In this document: in pieces, positions 63,653 to 64,000 of the stretch
Layout of the letters: each line of letters starts with the position of its first letter
Numbering within the stretch: the stretch's first letter is position 1
Assembly (NCBI GenBank): GCA_902583715.1
Contig: CACHXC010000001.1
Coordinates: 1 to 64,000, forward strand
Origin: an uncultured SAR116 cluster alpha proteobacterium
Lineage (GTDB): Bacteria; Pseudomonadota; Alphaproteobacteria; Puniceispirillales; Puniceispirillaceae
Reading direction: 5' to 3'
DNA length: 64,000 nucleotides
Notes under the pieces: model-generated
Databases searched by the model: none
The model's input: the letters and a program-made list of their open reading frames with translations, nothing else
What the model was told of the DNA's origin: nothing
Position numbers and translations under genes: made by a program

Positions 63653-64000
63653 CCAGACTTTCTGCTTTGTAAGGTTTTTCTGAAGGTTTTGAGTTGAACC
63701 GGATAAAGCTTGTATCGACGTAACACTTCCTCTTTGGCGTCGGATGAAATGGCGTCATCGTACTCTTTTAGAACTTGTTTTCTAAAAGGGTCGTCAAATG
63801 TACGTTTTTTGCGTGTGATGTTTTGTACAACCCTTTTGTCCTCCAACAGCTTTCTCAGTAAATGGCCGATTTCATCTCTTTGCTCTGTGTCTATATCTGC
63901 AAGAACGTCAAGGTCCATGCGTGACAGAGTAATAAAATTGAGAATTGTCTGCATTGTGTCATCATCAATTTCTGAATTTGAACAGTTCTTCAGATTGATA
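63649..64000 (-). CDS. Hypothetical protein with C-terminal HTH-like segment, possibly the 3' part of a larger gene running off the window
   Basis: ORF overlaps the next gene by 4 nt; the frame stays open upstream of the ATG at 63954 to the window edge (INLKNCSNSEIDDDT-MQTILNF...). Confidence 0.5.
   Translation of the reverse strand, partial: INLKNCSNSEIDDDTMQTILNFITLSRMDLDVLADIDTEQRDEIGHLLRKLLEDKRVVQNITRKKRTFDDPFRKQVLKEYDDAISSDAKEEVLRRYKLYPVQLKTFRKTLQSRKSG

Overview
This 64 kb window is a mostly core, gene-dense chromosome segment from an alphaproteobacterium. That assignment rests on GcrA, DUF1467, a CBP3-type chaperone, and the nuo-birA-coaX-rnj and plsX-fabH-ihfA-merR-tRNA-Pro gene orders. 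It contains a partial alaS, monomeric icd, a Psd-like/CDP-alcohol phosphatidyltransferase pair, aroE-like, gcrA, pepN, parE, glnB-glnA, tig-clpP-clpX-lon-hupB, a complete nuoA-N operon, birA-coaX-rnj, rpiB, glyA, nrdR-ribD-ribE-ribBA-ribH-nusB, and plsX-fabH-ihfA-merR. There are five tRNAs: His, Leu, Val, Asp and Pro. Two regions look accessory. One is a BrnT/BrnA toxin-antitoxin locus downstream of tRNA-Val/tRNA-Asp. The other is an AT-richer minus-strand cassette beyond tRNA-Pro that runs to the window edge; it encodes an OGG-like DNA glycosylase, a DUF4236-like/multi-TM/helix-hairpin-helix membrane protein, and a small HTH-like protein. That cassette is the best candidate for an undescribed system, but its upstream part lies outside the window. 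Other notable points are a Psd homologue lacking catalytic residues, an internally deleted molybdenum hydroxylase large-subunit remnant, a plsX with only a CTG-type start, a brnT with no ATG/GTG/TTG start, and a RibBA with a degenerate GTP cyclohydrolase II domain. All family calls come from reading the sequence; no database search was run.
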